A stretch of DNA of 64,000 nucleotides from Pseudoxanthomonas dokdonensis (GTDB lineage Bacteria; Pseudomonadota; Gammaproteobacteria; Xanthomonadales; Xanthomonadaceae). The position numbers and the translations under genes were made by a program. Location: positions 310,001 to 374,000 of the forward strand of contig NZ_LDJL01000004.1 in NCBI RefSeq assembly GCF_001431405.1. Reading direction: 5' to 3'. The notes under the pieces were generated by a model. It was given only the letters and a program-made list of their open reading frames with translations. It was not told the origin of the DNA and made no database searches. The stretch's first letter is position 1, and each line of letters begins with the position of its first letter. Of the stretch, positions 25,853 to 35,500 are shown in pieces.

Positions 25853-26818
25853 ATGACTGCCCCCAAAGCACCGCCCGCCGGTAACAAAACCGCTGTCCGC
25901 ATGGTCGTCGTTCCCGAGGACCGGGCCGGCCAGCGGCTGGACAATTTCCTGCTCGGCCAGCTCAAGGGCGCGCCGCGCAGCCTGGTCTACAAGCTGGTCC
26001 GCAGTGGCCAGGTGCGGGTCAACGGCGGCCGGGCCAAGGCCGAGCGCAAGCTGGAGGGCGGCGAGGAGGTGCGTATCCCGCCGGTCAGTCTCCATGAAGA
26101 GGGAGACAAGACCCCGCCGCCGCAGGCCTTCCTCGAGCGGATGGAGGCGGCCATCGTGTTCGAGGATGCGCGCCTGCTGGTGCTGAACAAGCCTTCAGGC
26201 GTGGCCAGCCACGGCGGCAGCGGCATCAGCCATGGCGCCATCGAGACCATGCGCGTGCTGCGCCCGAACCAGAACCTGGAACTGGTCCATCGGCTGGACC
26301 GGGATACCTCGGGCCTGCTGATCATGGCCAAGAAGCGCTCGGCGCTGACCGAACTGCAGGCGTTGATGCGCGAGGAGGGTGGCATCCAGAAGCGCTACCT
26401 GACCCTGCTGGCCGGACGCATGCCGGACGGGGTGATGACGGTGGACGCGCCGCTGCACGTGGGCTTGCGCCAGGGCGGCGAACGCCACGTACAGGTCAAC
26501 GCCATCGGCAAAGCCTCGCTCAGCCATTTCCAGGTGCTGGAGCGGCGCGGCGGGCATTCCTATTGCGAAGTGCGGATCGAGACCGGTCGCACCCATCAGA
26601 TTCGCGTGCACGCCCAGCACATCGGTCATCCGGTGGCGGGGGACGACAAATATGGTGACCCCGCGGTCAACAAGCGCCTGCGCGAACAGGCCGGGCTCAA
26701 GCGCCTGTTCCTGCATGCGGCATCACTGGAATTCGCCCTCGACGGCGGCAAGTCACCGTACCTGCTCAACGCGCCGCTGGCCGAGGAACTGGGCGCGGCG
26801 CTGAACCGGCTGGGCTGA
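25853..26818 (+). CDS. rluC: 23S rRNA pseudouridine synthase RluC
   Basis: A 321-residue RluA-family enzyme; RluC modifies U955, U2504 and U2580 (E. coli numbering) of 23S rRNA. An S4 RNA-binding domain lies at ~15-90 (AGQRLDNFLLGQLKG, then SGQVRVNGGRAKAERKL). The catalytic domain carries Asp149 in HRLDRDTSGLLI, with YLTLLAGRMP, and the C-terminal IETGRTHQIRVHAQHIGHPVAGDDKYG. The S4 domain and the adjacent rne gene, as in E. coli and Xanthomonas, support RluC over RluD. Confidence 0.95.
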   Translation: MTAPKAPPAGNKTAVRMVVVPEDRAGQRLDNFLLGQLKGAPRSLVYKLVRSGQVRVNGGRAKAERKLEGGEEVRIPPVSLHEEGDKTPPPQAFLERMEAAIVFEDARLLVLNKPSGVASHGGSGISHGAIETMRVLRPNQNLELVHRLDRDTSGLLIMAKKRSALTELQALMREEGGIQKRYLTLLAGRMPDGVMTVDAPLHVGLRQGGERHVQVNAIGKASLSHFQVLERRGGHSYCEVRIETGRTHQIRVHAQHIGHPVAGDDKYGDPAVNKRLREQAGLKRLFLHAASLEFALDGGKSPYLLNAPLAEELGAALNRLG

Positions 26819-26845
26819 GCGCCACCAACTCCGACGCGGCAACGA

Positions 26846-27316
26846 TCAGCTGGAAGAGCGTCCGGCGTCCAGCGCGAAGCACTCGTCCGGGCGTGGCTGC
26901 GGCGGGGTGAACGTCACCGGCACCTGGATGGTCTGCGGGACCGCCTGGCCATTGCGGGTGGCGGCCTTGAACTGCCAGCCCTTGACCGCTTCCATGGCGG
27001 CCTGATCCAGGGTTTCGCTGCCGCTGCCGGCAACGCGGGCGACATGGGTCGGCTTGCCTTCACTGCCAACGGTCACCGACAACGTCGTGGTGCCGCCAAC
27101 GCCGTCACAGGCCAGGCGTAACGGATACACCGGCGGTGGCGTATCCAGCGCGGCCAGTTCGGTCGGCGCGGCCACCGGCTCGGCCGGCGGTGCCGGTTCG
27201 CCACAGGCGGCCAGCGCCGCCGTCGCGGCAATCAGGCCCAACCACGCCAGCCGGCTACCGGTCACGGTCGCGGCGCCTGCGTGGTTTGTTGATGTTGCAA
27301 TGGATAGGGTGTCCAT
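26846..27316 (-). CDS. Lipoprotein with TonB-C-like domain
   Basis: A 156-residue protein from the ATG at 27316, which has GGAGA at good spacing; a longer start at 27352 overlaps the upstream stop (ATGA) but lacks a ribosome site. The N-terminus is hydrophobic and ends LAACGE, a lipobox. A Pro/Ala linker leads to a domain with TonB-C style repeats (PLRLACDGVGGTTTLSVTVGSEGKPTH, then SETLDQAAMEAVKGWQFKAA). It lacks the membrane helix and cytoplasmic part of true TonB. It follows phhB on the same strand. A role in the envelope is likely, but unknown. Confidence 0.78.
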   Translation of the reverse strand: MDTLSIATSTNHAGAATVTGSRLAWLGLIAATAALAACGEPAPPAEPVAAPTELAALDTPPPVYPLRLACDGVGGTTTLSVTVGSEGKPTHVARVAGSGSETLDQAAMEAVKGWQFKAATRNGQAVPQTIQVPVTFTPPQPRPDECFALDAGRSSS

Positions 27317-27348
27317 GAGATCTCCATGTTGCCTGTCGACGCGTCGGC

Positions 27349-27693
27349 TCATTCGCTGATCAGCGCCTGGGCCTTTGCCGCGCAGATGAAGTCGTTCTCG
27401 CTCAAGCCGCCAACATCGTGGGTGGAATAGCGCACCACCACCCGGTTGTAGTGGACGCCGAGATCAGGATGGTGATCCTGAGCGTGGGCCATGTATGCCA
27501 GCGCGTTGACGAAGGCCATGGTCAGGTAATAGTTATCGAAATGAAAGGTCTTGCAGAGTGCATGGCCGTTCTCGGCCAGTTCCCAGCCGGGCACCTGCGG
27601 CAGCAATTCGCCGATGCGGGCCTGTCCCAGCCGGTGTTCGTGGCCACTTACCGGCAGGCAACGGGCCTGTACCAGTGGAATGAGGTCGTTCAT
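27349..27693 (-). CDS. phhB: Pterin-4a-carbinolamine dehydratase
   Basis: A 114-residue PCD/DCoH-family enzyme that regenerates tetrahydrobiopterin-type cofactor after phenylalanine hydroxylation. The family signature [33 protein letters not shown] contains the active-site His pair (DHHP) and the Trp-containing [10 protein letters not shown] precedes it. GGAG lies before the ATG at 27693. The partner phenylalanine hydroxylase (phhA) is not in the window. The lipoprotein gene follows at once. Confidence 0.93.
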   Translation of the reverse strand: MNDLIPLVQARCLPVSGHEHRLGQARIGELLPQVPGWELAENGHALCKTFHFDNYYLTMAFVNALAYMAHAQDHHPDLGVHYNRVVVRYSTHDVGGLSENDFICAAKAQALISE

Positions 27694-27778
27694 GGTGGTC
27701 TCCTGCAGCGCGGGTCGGGGGATATCCTGCGTTGCCAGCAAATGCGCATCAGTACATCCAGAACGCTAGAATACCCGC

Positions 27779-28375
27779 ATGATCCAGATATCCGACAGCG
27801 CCCAGCAGCATTTTCGCAAACTGATCGAACGTGAGGCATTGCCCGGCCTGGGTGTGCGCCTGAGTGCGGTCGACGCCGGCACCGCGCGCGCCGATGCGCG
27901 CCTGGAGTTCGCCGAACCGGCGGATCTGGCCGGTGACGAATGGGCGGTGGACTGCGAAGGCTTCACCATCTATGTCGATGCCAACAGCGTGGCCTGGCTG
28001 GATGGCGCCGAAATCGACTACGTCAGCCAGGGCACCGGCAGCCAGCTGACGATCAAGGCACCCAAAATCAAAGGCCAGGCGCCAGCCGAATCGGCCTCGC
28101 TGGTCGAACGCGTGCGCTGGGTGGTCAGTAACGAAATCAATCCACAGCTGGCCCAGCACAAAGGCCAGGTGTCGGTGCAGGAGGTGACCTCCGACGGCGT
28201 CGTGCTGCTGCGTTTCGGCGGCGGCTGCCACGGTTGCGGCATGGCCGACGTGACCTTGAAGCAGGGCATCGAAAAGACCCTGCTGTCGCGGGTACCGGGA
28301 GTGACGGCGGTGCGTGACGCCACCGACCACGACACCGGCCAGGCGCCTTACATCCCACGCGATACCGCCGCCTGA
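27779..28375 (+). CDS. nfuA: Fe/S biogenesis protein NfuA
   Basis: A 198-residue carrier that delivers 4Fe-4S clusters to target enzymes, important under oxidative stress and iron limitation. Residues 1-~95 are a degenerate A-type scaffold domain ([18 protein letters not shown]), lacking its cluster Cys as usual in NfuA. Residues ~105-185 are the Nfu domain with Cys150-x-x-Cys153 ([23 protein letters not shown]), which binds the cluster across a dimer. Length and two-domain order are standard. Confidence 0.97.
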   Translation: MIQISDSAQQHFRKLIEREALPGLGVRLSAVDAGTARADARLEFAEPADLAGDEWAVDCEGFTIYVDANSVAWLDGAEIDYVSQGTGSQLTIKAPKIKGQAPAESASLVERVRWVVSNEINPQLAQHKGQVSVQEVTSDGVVLLRFGGGCHGCGMADVTLKQGIEKTLLSRVPGVTAVRDATDHDTGQAPYIPRDTAA

Positions 28376-28388
28376 CGCCTCGCCTCCG

Positions 28389-30074
28389 GTGACGACCGCC
28401 ACCGAGATCATCCGCGAACTGTTGCCGCGCCGGCCTGCGCCCATGCTGGAGCGGCAGACCGGCCTGTCCTACGGCTGGGGCCTGTGGTTGCGGGCGCTGC
28501 CGCAGCGACTGGGTCCGATTACCCGCGAGCGTGCCAATGCCGTGGTCGGCGAGCTGGCGATGCGGCCACCGCGGCCAGCAGGGACCATCCTCCCGGCGCT
28601 GAGTACCTGGCAGGCATGGCGCTCGTTGCTGCACCAGGGCTGGGAACCGCCGCTGCGCGAGGAGCGTGGCCTGCGCTGGTTTGCCGGCAGCGTCAGCGGG
28701 CTGGTGCACGTGCTGTTCGTACTGTTCCTGATCCTGTTCGCTGCGGTGCGACTGCCGCCGCCTGCGCGCGATGCCGGTGACAGCAGCCGCGTACAGGTGC
28801 AGTACGTCGGCAACGGCACCCCGGAATACACCGGCGGTGGCGGCGAACCGGCCCCGCCGACCGCGACCGCCGCCGTGCCACAGCCCCGGCAGAACCCGCC
28901 GGCACCGGCCCAGGCAGCGCTGGCGAGCGCACCGGTGGCGCCGCCGACCATCACCACCCCCGAGTTGGCATCGCCGCCGCCGGTGACGGTGCCCGAGGCG
29001 GCATTGAACGTGCCCGAACGCGCCGTGCCCGAGCCTTCCACGCCACCGGCCCGGCAGGTATTGCAGGTCACCGAAGTACCGCAGCCAACCCGGGAATTCG
29101 TGCTGACCGCGCCGCAGCCAGCCGGCGAGGTGACCGCGCCGGAGATCCAGCCGCGCGCGCTGGCGGTGCCCGAACGCAGCATTGAAGTGCTGCAGGCGCC
29201 GCAGCTGGCGACACCGACGCCGGCCACCGCGATTGCCAGTCCGACACTGGCGCGTCCGTTGCCCGAGGTGAGGCAGCGCGAGATCAGCGCGCCATTGCCG
29301 GCGGTGCCACGGGTGGACGTGCAGACGCCGAGCGTACAGGCGCCGACCTTGCCGTCGCCCGAGTTGAGCGTACGCGAGGCAAGCATTCCCACCCCGGCTG
29401 CGCCACCCGCGCAAACCGAACCGAGCGCGCCACCGGCGCCAACACCCACCCCGGCCGCGCCTGCGCCGGCCGTCACATCGACGTCGCCGGCCAGCAGCAC
29501 TGCCAGTCGACCGCCAGCCAGCGTGCCGAGCGACAACCGTGCGGCCGGACCGGCCAGGCGCGCCAATGACGGTGGCTGGAGCACCCCACGGCGTGGTGAT
29601 GACTGGGGTGCCGCGGATCGCAACCAGGCCGGTGACAGTGGTGCCAACGCCGGCAAGACCGCCGGGCTGTTCAATGCCGACGGCAGCGTGCGCTTGCCCG
29701 GGCAGGCCAGCAGCCAGGGCGATGAGCCGGGTGACCGCGGTGCGCCGGGTGGCGCCAACGATCAGTGGACGCTGGAACGCATCGAGCAGTCCGGTACCTG
29801 GCTGAAGCGGCCACCGTCGGATTACCAGCCGACCCTGTTCGATAAATACTGGGCGCCGAACGATTCGATTCTGGCCGAATGGGTACGCCGCGGGATCAAG
29901 AAACTGGAGATACCGATCCCCGGCACCAGCAAGAAGATTTCCTGCGATATTTCGCTGCTGCAACTGGGCGGTGGATGCGGCATCAGCGATCCCAACCTCA
30001 ACGAACAACCCGCGCAGGCGCGCCCGCCGCCGGAAATACCGACCAAGCGCACGCCGATTCCGACTGATTCTTAG
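28389..30074 (+). CDS. Pro/Ala-rich single-pass membrane protein of unknown function
   Basis: Taken as 561 residues from a GTG 14 bp after nfuA; the frame is open earlier inside nfuA, and an ATG at 28443 is another option, so the start is uncertain. After ~95 helical residues there is one membrane helix (GLVHVLFVLFLILFAAVRL), then ~300 residues of Pro/Ala/Glu/Val repeats with the recurring pattern VPE(R/A)A. A folded C-terminal part follows (YQPTLFDKYWAPNDSILAEWVRRGIKKLEIPIPG) with two Cys (KKISCDISLLQLGGGCG). The long linker and terminal domain resemble TonB/TolA-like envelope-spanning proteins. Function is unknown. Confidence 0.75.
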   Translation: MTTATEIIRELLPRRPAPMLERQTGLSYGWGLWLRALPQRLGPITRERANAVVGELAMRPPRPAGTILPALSTWQAWRSLLHQGWEPPLREERGLRWFAGSVSGLVHVLFVLFLILFAAVRLPPPARDAGDSSRVQVQYVGNGTPEYTGGGGEPAPPTATAAVPQPRQNPPAPAQAALASAPVAPPTITTPELASPPPVTVPEAALNVPERAVPEPSTPPARQVLQVTEVPQPTREFVLTAPQPAGEVTAPEIQPRALAVPERSIEVLQAPQLATPTPATAIASPTLARPLPEVRQREISAPLPAVPRVDVQTPSVQAPTLPSPELSVREASIPTPAAPPAQTEPSAPPAPTPTPAAPAPAVTSTSPASSTASRPPASVPSDNRAAGPARRANDGGWSTPRRGDDWGAADRNQAGDSGANAGKTAGLFNADGSVRLPGQASSQGDEPGDRGAPGGANDQWTLERIEQSGTWLKRPPSDYQPTLFDKYWAPNDSILAEWVRRGIKKLEIPIPGTSKKISCDISLLQLGGGCGISDPNLNEQPAQARPPPEIPTKRTPIPTDS

Positions 30075-30260
30075 CGCTTTTCGTTGCGATCACGCCCGGC
30101 CTGCCGGGCTGCTGCTGCAGCCGACATGCAGGGTTATTGCCCGGGTGGAATGGAGCCTGCACCACTTCGCTCAGGGCTGATCCCATCGCTTGATGCCGGT
30201 CATGCCGGGCGGCGCGAGCGCAGTCCGGTGGTTGCTGCCTCGCTTCGCGAGAGAAGGCAA

Positions 30261-30290
30261 AAAAAACGGAGCCGTCAGGCTCCGTTTTTC
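30261..30290. terminator. Bidirectional intrinsic terminator
   Basis: Stem AACGGAGCC / GGCTCCGTT with GTCA loop (30265-30286), flanked by A run on the left and T run on the right. It can end the plus-strand membrane-protein gene and the minus-strand cytochrome pair, which converge here. Confidence 0.88.
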
Positions 30291-30316
30291 TTCACATGGA
30301 CGTGCAGGACTGGCGG

Positions 30317-30772
30317 TCAGTGCACGCCGTGCAGATCGCGCAGTTCGGTTTCGCGGGAGCCGAAGTAGGCGGCCAGGTCGGAAATGTCCTGGTCGCTCAG
30401 GTTGGCGGCCTGCGGCGACATCAGCGCATGCTGGCGGTCGCCGCCACGATAGGCCTGCAGCGCATGGGCCAGGTAGTCGGCGTACTGGCCACCCAGCTGC
30501 GGGTAGGTCGAATCAATCGGGGCCTTGCCTTCGGCACCGTGGCAGTCGACGCAGCTCTGGCCGGTGGCCGCGCCCTTGGCACTGGCCAGTTTCTCGCCGT
30601 TGGCGATGCTGCCGGCAGGCAGGCCGGCCGATGAACTGGAGCCGTGTTCACCGCTGGCGTGGCCGGGATTCTCGGCGGCGGTCTCGGTGGTTTCCACTTT
30701 GGAACATGCCACCAGGGCGAGGGCAGCGAACAGGGCGATGGCTAGACGCTGGGCGTGCTTGGCGTTGGGCAT
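30317..30772 (-). CDS. Monoheme c-type cytochrome, probable lipoprotein
   Basis: A 151-residue protein, start at MPNAKHAQRL. A hydrophobic segment ends in LVACSK, a lipobox, so it is probably anchored to a periplasmic membrane face. The heme is bound at CVDCHG, with a distal Met in QHALMSPQA as likely sixth ligand. IDSTYPQLGGQYADYLAHALQAYRGG is typical of cytochrome c4/c5-type proteins. It lies seven bases after a similar cytochrome gene, so the two are cotranscribed and likely relay electrons to a terminal oxidase. Confidence 0.9.
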   Translation of the reverse strand: MPNAKHAQRLAIALFAALALVACSKVETTETAAENPGHASGEHGSSSSAGLPAGSIANGEKLASAKGAATGQSCVDCHGAEGKAPIDSTYPQLGGQYADYLAHALQAYRGGDRQHALMSPQAANLSDQDISDLAAYFGSRETELRDLHGVH

Positions 30773-30779
30773 GAGTGGA

Positions 30780-31163
30780 TTACTTGACGGTTGAAAGGAA
30801 GGCGGCGATGTCGGCGATGTCCTGCTCAGAGAAGCTCTGGGCCTGCGCCTGCATGGTCGGGTGCTTGCGGTTGCCGTTCTTGTACTCGAGCAGCGCATGG
30901 GTCAGGTAGTCGGCCGACTGGCCACCGATGCGCGGCACGTGGAAGTTGGGATAGGCGTTCTTGTAACCGGTGACGCCGTGGCAACCCTGGCAGGTATAGG
31001 TCAGGGTCTTGCCGGTTTCCGGATTGCCGACGATGGCAGCAGCGGTGGCGGTCGGAGCGGGCTGCGCTGCGGGCGCGGCGGCGGTTTCCTGGGCGGTGGA
31101 GGCGGCGATCGGGGCGAAGGCGGCCAAAGCAAGGCAAGCGGCGAGCGGAAGCGGTCGCATCAT
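30780..31163 (-). CDS. Monoheme c-type cytochrome (c4-like)
   Basis: A 127-residue periplasmic cytochrome, start at MMRPLPLAA with a Sec signal peptide ending IAASTAQ. Heme attachment at CQGCHG, distal Met in HPTMQAQA, and PRIGGQSADYLTHALLEYKNGNR matches the same positions in the downstream cytochrome, so the two are probably duplicates that together resemble the two halves of a diheme cytochrome c4. Its gene is first in the pair. Confidence 0.9.
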   Translation of the reverse strand: MMRPLPLAACLALAAFAPIAASTAQETAAAPAAQPAPTATAAAIVGNPETGKTLTYTCQGCHGVTGYKNAYPNFHVPRIGGQSADYLTHALLEYKNGNRKHPTMQAQAQSFSEQDIADIAAFLSTVK

Positions 31164-31392
31164 GTCGTAATCCGGAACTCTCTGAAGGCGCGCACCACGT
31201 CCAACCGTGGCGCTTGGCTGCGGCAAGTATAGCGACGCATTCACGGAGCCGCCATCCTCGTTCATGTTGGGTGCGACGCCGACGACGGCGGACGCGGCGG
31301 GTCGTCATCCGGAGGCCGGCACATTGCCGTCGTCACCATGGGTCTATTCCCAAGGTCATCATGACCTTCGGCGCATGGCGGCCCGGACCGGG

Positions 31393-31401
31393 TGATATAC
31401 T
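31393..31401 (+). promoter_or_regulatory. Extended -10 promoter candidate for the RND operon
   Basis: TGATATACT (TGN plus TATACT) lies 41 bp upstream of the adaptor start. It is preceded by a short GC dyad CCCGG-A-CCGGG that could be an operator. No clear -35 is seen, as is common for extended -10 promoters. Confidence 0.45.
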
Positions 31402-31441
31402 TTGATACAACACCTAAACAACCAACCCACGGACCCCACCC

Positions 31442-32575
31442 ATGTCGCACCCGCGCATATCCACAGGACGTTTGATTCTGCGTAGTTCCACCGTGCCCCT
31501 GCTGCTGGCGGTATTGCTGGCTGCCGGCTGCAAGGGCGGTGGCCCGGCCGAAGAAGCCAATGCCAAGGCTCCCGATGCGGTCGAAGCCGTGCCGGTGGAA
31601 GCCGTGGCCGCCACCCATCGCCCGGTCGCCGCCAGCTACACCGGCACCGCGGCACTGGAGCCGCTGGCCGAGTCGCAGGTCGTCGCCAAGACCTCCGGCG
31701 TTGCGCTGGCGGTGCTGGTCGAGGAAGGGCAGGTGGTCAAGGCCGGGCAGACGCTGGTACGGCTGGATCCGGACCGCCCGCGACTGACCGTGGCCCAGGC
31801 CGAAGCGCAGATGCGCAAGCTGGAAAACAATTACCAGCGTGCGCAGAAGCTGGTCGGCCAGCAGATGATCAGCGCCAATGACGTCGACGAGATCAAATTC
31901 AACCTCGAGAACGCGCGTGCGCAGTATCGTCTGGCAACGCTGGAACTGTCGTACACCAATGTGGTCGCGCCGATCTCAGGCGTGGTCGCCTCGCGCTCGA
32001 TCAAGACCGGCAATTTCGTCCAGATCAACACGCCGATTTTCCGCATCGTCGACAACTCGCGGCTGGAGGCGACCCTCAATGTGCCCGAGCGCGAGCTGGC
32101 CACGTTGAAGGAAGGCCAGCCGGTCGCACTGCGGGTCGATGCGTTGCCGGGCAAGACGTTCGACGGCGTGGTTGATCGCATTGCCCCGGTGGTCGATGCC
32201 GGCAGCGGTACCTTCCGCGTCATCTGTGCGTTTGATGGTGGCCAGGCGGCGGCATTGCAGCCGGGCATGTTCGGCCGCATCAGCATCGATTATGACAAGC
32301 GCGCCGATGCTTTGGTGGTACCGCGTATCGCCTTGCTGGATGACGGCGACCCGGCGGTGTTCGTGGTCCGCAAGGGCAAGGCCGTGCGGGTGCCGGTCAA
32401 GGTCGGCTACGCCGACGGCGAATGGCTGGAAATCCGCGAAGGCCTCAAACCGGGCGAACGGGTAGTGACCGCCGGCAAGGTGGCGCTGCGCGACGGTACC
32501 GACGTGCAGGTCATCGGTGACCCCGAACCGAAGGCCGTGGCCAAGGCCGCGGACGACAAGAAAGGCAAGAAATAA
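31442..32575 (+). CDS. RND efflux periplasmic adaptor (membrane fusion) lipoprotein
   Basis: A 377-residue adaptor of the HlyD/MFP family. The N-terminus has a lipoprotein signal ending LLAAGCKGG. Then come the lipoyl/barrel-sandwich half motifs (LEPLAESQVVAKTSGVALAVLVEEG), an alpha-helical hairpin (AEAQMRKLENNYQRAQKLV), the second lipoyl half (NVVAPISGVVASRSIKTGNFV), a beta-barrel domain and a membrane-proximal domain. It links the inner-membrane pump to an outer-membrane channel, which is not encoded here. Its stop overlaps the next start (TAATG), so it is coupled to the pump genes. Confidence 0.94.
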   Translation: MSHPRISTGRLILRSSTVPLLLAVLLAAGCKGGGPAEEANAKAPDAVEAVPVEAVAATHRPVAASYTGTAALEPLAESQVVAKTSGVALAVLVEEGQVVKAGQTLVRLDPDRPRLTVAQAEAQMRKLENNYQRAQKLVGQQMISANDVDEIKFNLENARAQYRLATLELSYTNVVAPISGVVASRSIKTGNFVQINTPIFRIVDNSRLEATLNVPERELATLKEGQPVALRVDALPGKTFDGVVDRIAPVVDAGSGTFRVICAFDGGQAAALQPGMFGRISIDYDKRADALVVPRIALLDDGDPAVFVVRKGKAVRVPVKVGYADGEWLEIREGLKPGERVVTAGKVALRDGTDVQVIGDPEPKAVAKAADDKKGKK

Positions 32576-35500
32576 TGAGCGCGCCTGAAGGGGGTTCCGG
32601 CAAGAAATCAGGCGCGGCGACATTGATGGGCGGGGGGCTGGTGGAGTTTTCGACCCGCCGGCGGGTGACCATCGCCATGATCACCGTGACCATGCTGCTG
32701 TTCGGCTTCATCGCCCTGGGCAGCCTGAAGGTCAACCTGCTGCCCGATCTCAGCTATCCCACGCTGACCGTGCGCACCGAGTACACCGGCGCGGCGCCAG
32801 CGGAAATCGAAACCCTGATTTCCGAACCGGTGGAAGAAGCCGTCGGCGTGGTCAAGAACCTGCGCAAGCTGAAGTCGGTATCACGTACCGGCCAGAGCGA
32901 CGTGGTGCTCGAGTTTGCTTGGGGCACCGACATGGACCAGGCCAGCCTGGAAGTGCGCGACAAGATGGAAGTGCTGTCGCTGCCGCTGGAGGCCAAGGCG
33001 CCGGTGCTGCTGCGCTTCAATCCGTCGACCCAGCCGATCATCCGGTTGGCGCTGTCCAGCAAGGGCAAGCCGGCCAGTGATGCCGACGCGATCCGCGAGC
33101 TGACCGGACTGCGCCGCTACGCTGATGATGATCTGAAGAAGAAGCTGGAGCCGGTTGAAGGCGTGGCCGCGGTCAAGGTCGGCGGTGGCCTGGAAGACGA
33201 AATCCAGGTCGACATCGATCAGCAGAAACTGGCCCAGCTGCACTTGCCGATCGAAAACATCATCAATCGCCTGCAGCAGGAGAACATCAATATTTCCGGC
33301 GGCCGGCTGGAGGAAGGTTCACAACGTTACCTGGTCCGCACGGTCAACCAGTTCGCCGACCTGGACGAAATCCGCAACATGCTGGTGACCACCCAGAGCA
33401 GCGGCGGCAATGATGCCGCCAGTGCCGCGGCGCAGGTGGCCGCGCTGGCGGCGTCCAGTGGTGACGCAGCGACAATGGCCGCCGCGGCCGCCGCGCAGAG
33501 TGCGTCTTCGGGGTCATCAACGGCGATTGCCGGCGGCATGCCGGTGCGGCTGAAAGACGTGGCCGACGTACGCCAGGGTTACAAGGAACGCGAGGCGATC
33601 ATCCGCCTCGGCGGCAAGGAAGCGGTGGAGCTGGCGATCTACAAGGAAGGCGATGCCAATACCGTGTCCACCGCGGCTGCGTTGAAGGCCGCGCTGGAGA
33701 AGATCAAGACCCAGATTCCGCCGGACGTGGAGGTGACCACGATCGAGGACCAGTCGGTCTTCATCGAACACGCCATCAGCGACGTCAAGAAGGACGCGAT
33801 CATCGGTGGCCTGCTGGCAATCCTGATCATTTTCCTGTTCCTGCGCGATGGCTGGAGCACCTTCGTCATCAGCCTGTCGCTGCCGGTCTCGATCATCACC
33901 ACGTTCTTCTTCATGGGCCAGATGGACCTGAGCTTGAACGTGATGTCGCTGGGCGGTCTGGCATTGGCCACCGGCCTGGTGGTGGACGATTCGATCGTGG
34001 TGCTGGAAAGCATCGCCAAGGCGCGCGAGCGCGGGCTGGGCATCCTGCAGGCGGCGATCGTCGGTACCCGCGAAGTAAGCATGGCGGTGGTGGCATCGAC
34101 GCTGACCACGATCGCGGTGTTCCTGCCGCTGGTCTTCGTCGAGGGCATCGCGGGCCAGTTGTTCCGCGACCAGGCATTGACGGTGGCCATCGCCATCGCC
34201 ATCTCGCTGGTGGTGGCAATGACGCTGATCCCGATGCTGAGTTCGCTGAAAGGTCGCCCGCCGCTGGCATTCCCCGATGAACCGGCGCATCCGCAATGGC
34301 GTCCCGACGCCAAGCCACTGAAGCCCATCGCCGCGACCGGTCGTGGTGTCGGCATGGCCACCCGCGGTACCTTCTTCGGCCTGTCATGGCTGGTGGTGAA
34401 AGTCTGGCGTGGACTGGTGGCGGTCATCGGCCCGGTCATGCGCAAAGCCAGTGACCTGGCGATGGCGCCGTATGGCCGTGCCGAGCGTGGCTATCTGAAG
34501 CTGTTGCCTGCCTCGCTCAAGCGGCCGTGGCTGGTGCTGGGATTTGCTGGCGCTGCATTCGTGGCGACGGTACTGGTGGTACCGCTGCTGGGTGCGGACC
34601 TGATTCCGCAGCTGGCCCAGGATCGCTTCGAGATGACGGTCAAGCTGCCGCCGGGCACGCCGTTGAGCGAAACCGATGATGTCGTTCGCAGGCTGCAACA
34701 GGTGCATGGCAAGGACGAAGGCATCCATGCCTTGTACGGCGTCAGTGGCAGCGGCACCCGGCTCGATGCCAGCCCGACCGAAAGCGGCGAGAACATTGGC
34801 AAATTGACCGTGGTCATGGCCGGGGGTGGCAGCGACGAACTGGAAGCCAGCGAGACCGAGCGCCTGCGCGGCACGATGAAGGAATTCCCGGCGGCGCAGG
34901 TCGACTTCAGCCGGCCGGAGCTGTTCAGTTTCTCGACGCCGCTGGAAGTGGAACTGCGTGGACAGGATCTGGCGACCATCGAACAGGCTGGACGCAAACT
35001 GGCGGCGATGCTGCGCAAGAACCCGCACTACGCCGACGTCAAATCGACGGTGGAAGAGGGATTCCCGGAAATCCAGATCCGCTTCGATCAGGAACGGGCC
35101 AGCGCACTCGGCCTGACCACGCGGCAGATTGCCGATGTGGTGGTCAACAAGGTGAGGGGTGACGTGGCGACCCGTTACAGCTTCCGCGACCGCAAGATCG
35201 ACGTGCTGGTGCGCGCCCGTGAAAATGACCGCGACAGCATCGAGAGCATCCGCAACCTGATCATCAATCCGGGCAATGCGCGGCCGGTAACGCTGGAAGC
35301 CGTTGCCAATATCGTCGCCACCACCGGTCCCAGCGAGATCCATCGCACCGACCAGGTGCGGGTGGCAGTGGTGTCGGCCAACCTGCGCGACATCGATCTG
35401 GGCAGCGCGGTGCGCGAAGTCGAGGACATGGTCAGCAAGGATCCGCTGGCCGCTGGCGTAGGCATGCACATCGGCGGCCAGGGCGAGGAATTGAAGGATT

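Noticed and set aside
28137-30008. 623-codon minus-strand open frame
   Set aside because: Arg/Gly-rich shadow of the Pro/Ala-rich membrane protein.
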